22,133 nt of DNA from Acidimicrobiia bacterium (lineage in GTDB: Bacteria > Actinomycetota > Acidimicrobiia > Acidimicrobiales > Ilumatobacteraceae): the NCBI GenBank assembly GCA_030425785.1, contig JAUHYJ010000004.1, positions 1 to 22,133 on the forward strand, in the 5' to 3' direction. Every line of letters begins with the position of its first letter. Position 1 is the stretch's first letter. The notes below the pieces were generated by a model. That model did not search any database and was not told the origin of the DNA. It saw nothing but the letters and a program-made list of their open reading frames with translations. Position numbers and translations under genes: made by a program. Below, one piece after another: positions 22,024 through 22,133 of this stretch.

Positions 22024-22133
22024 TCACGCACCGCCGGTCACGCCGTCACCGGTGCTCGATGCGTCCGGCTGCGGGACGGCGATCCCGAGCTGCTGCATGA
22101 TCGCGACGATCGCCTCGTCCTGGGCGCGCAGTT
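22024..22133 (-). CDS. C-terminal end of an unidentified protein, 5' beyond window
   Basis: The minus-strand frame enters from the right edge and gives 35 residues, LRAQDEAIVAIMQQLGIAVP then a Gly/Ser/Thr-rich end, before TGA at 22026-22024. The first part looks like an amphipathic helix. Too little is visible to name a family. The hairpin just after the stop supports a real gene end. If the tRNA remnant marks the element boundary, this gene belongs to the host chromosome side. Confidence 0.5.
   Translation of the reverse strand, partial: LRAQDEAIVAIMQQLGIAVPQPDASSTGDGVTGGA

Noticed and set aside
21573..22031. Minus-strand open frame rich in Arg, Pro and His
   Set aside because: It covers the tRNA end, two hairpins and the stop of the edge gene. 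Composition is that of non-coding high-GC DNA.
1..22133. CRISPR array, rRNA genes or complete insertion sequence
   Set aside because: No regularly spaced repeats, no rRNA-like stretch and no transposase with terminal inverted repeats were seen.

Overview
The window is high-GC DNA that reads as an actinobacterial (probably Acidimicrobiia-like) chromosome. The grounds are alanine/arginine/aspartate-rich proteins, Thr/Ser-rich wall linkers on two L,D-transpeptidases, a CsoR copper sensor, start codons often lacking a Shine-Dalgarno sequence, and a BlaI/BlaR pair without a beta-lactamase. Taxonomy is inferred from style only.

Nearly all of positions 1-21230 is a copper-handling and cell-envelope block. 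Left part: the C-terminal two thirds of a Cu(I) P1B-type ATPase with a C-terminal YHS domain, then csoR with a CsoR-like box at its start codon. Middle part (2.3-17.6 kb): an L,D-transpeptidase lipoprotein, a cupredoxin lipoprotein, a TlpA-like thioredoxin with an Lgt-like membrane protein, divergent CcdA with a DUF2933 peptide, a methyltransferase-like protein, an AraC-type regulator with a beta-propeller-like lipoprotein, a coiled-coil M23 peptidase, a second (Tat) L,D-transpeptidase with a ferric-reductase-like membrane protein, lgt-blaI-blaR, and divergent from these a multicopper oxidase followed by a DUF411 copper-binding lipoprotein. Right part: a CopB-type (CPH) ATPase with a MerR-family regulator, then a MarR-family regulator with a small lipoprotein.

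Two observations stand out. First, seven similar dyads (half-site about CTACGACA, three-base spacer, TGT on the far side) lie in front of or between the envelope/copper genes, including the lgt-blaI-blaR and multicopper-oxidase promoters. This suggests one BlaI/BlaR-controlled regulon joining periplasmic copper oxidation and binding, thiol redox control, lipoprotein maturation and peptidoglycan remodelling. Second, the DUF411 gene is open from a lipoprotein signal to its normal C-terminus except for one TGA, exactly where the first cysteine of the family's C-G-C-C motif should be. A hairpin with a GGUC loop starts 17 bases after it, so this is either a selenocysteine codon or a fresh nonsense mutation.

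At 21541-21581 lies the 3' part of a tRNA-Gly(CCC) gene without its 5' half, preceded by short tandem direct repeats that look like integrase arm sites. This is the expected form of one end of an integrative element, and would place the copper block inside the element and the sequence after about 21582 in the host chromosome. The matching intact tRNA and the integrase would lie outside the window.
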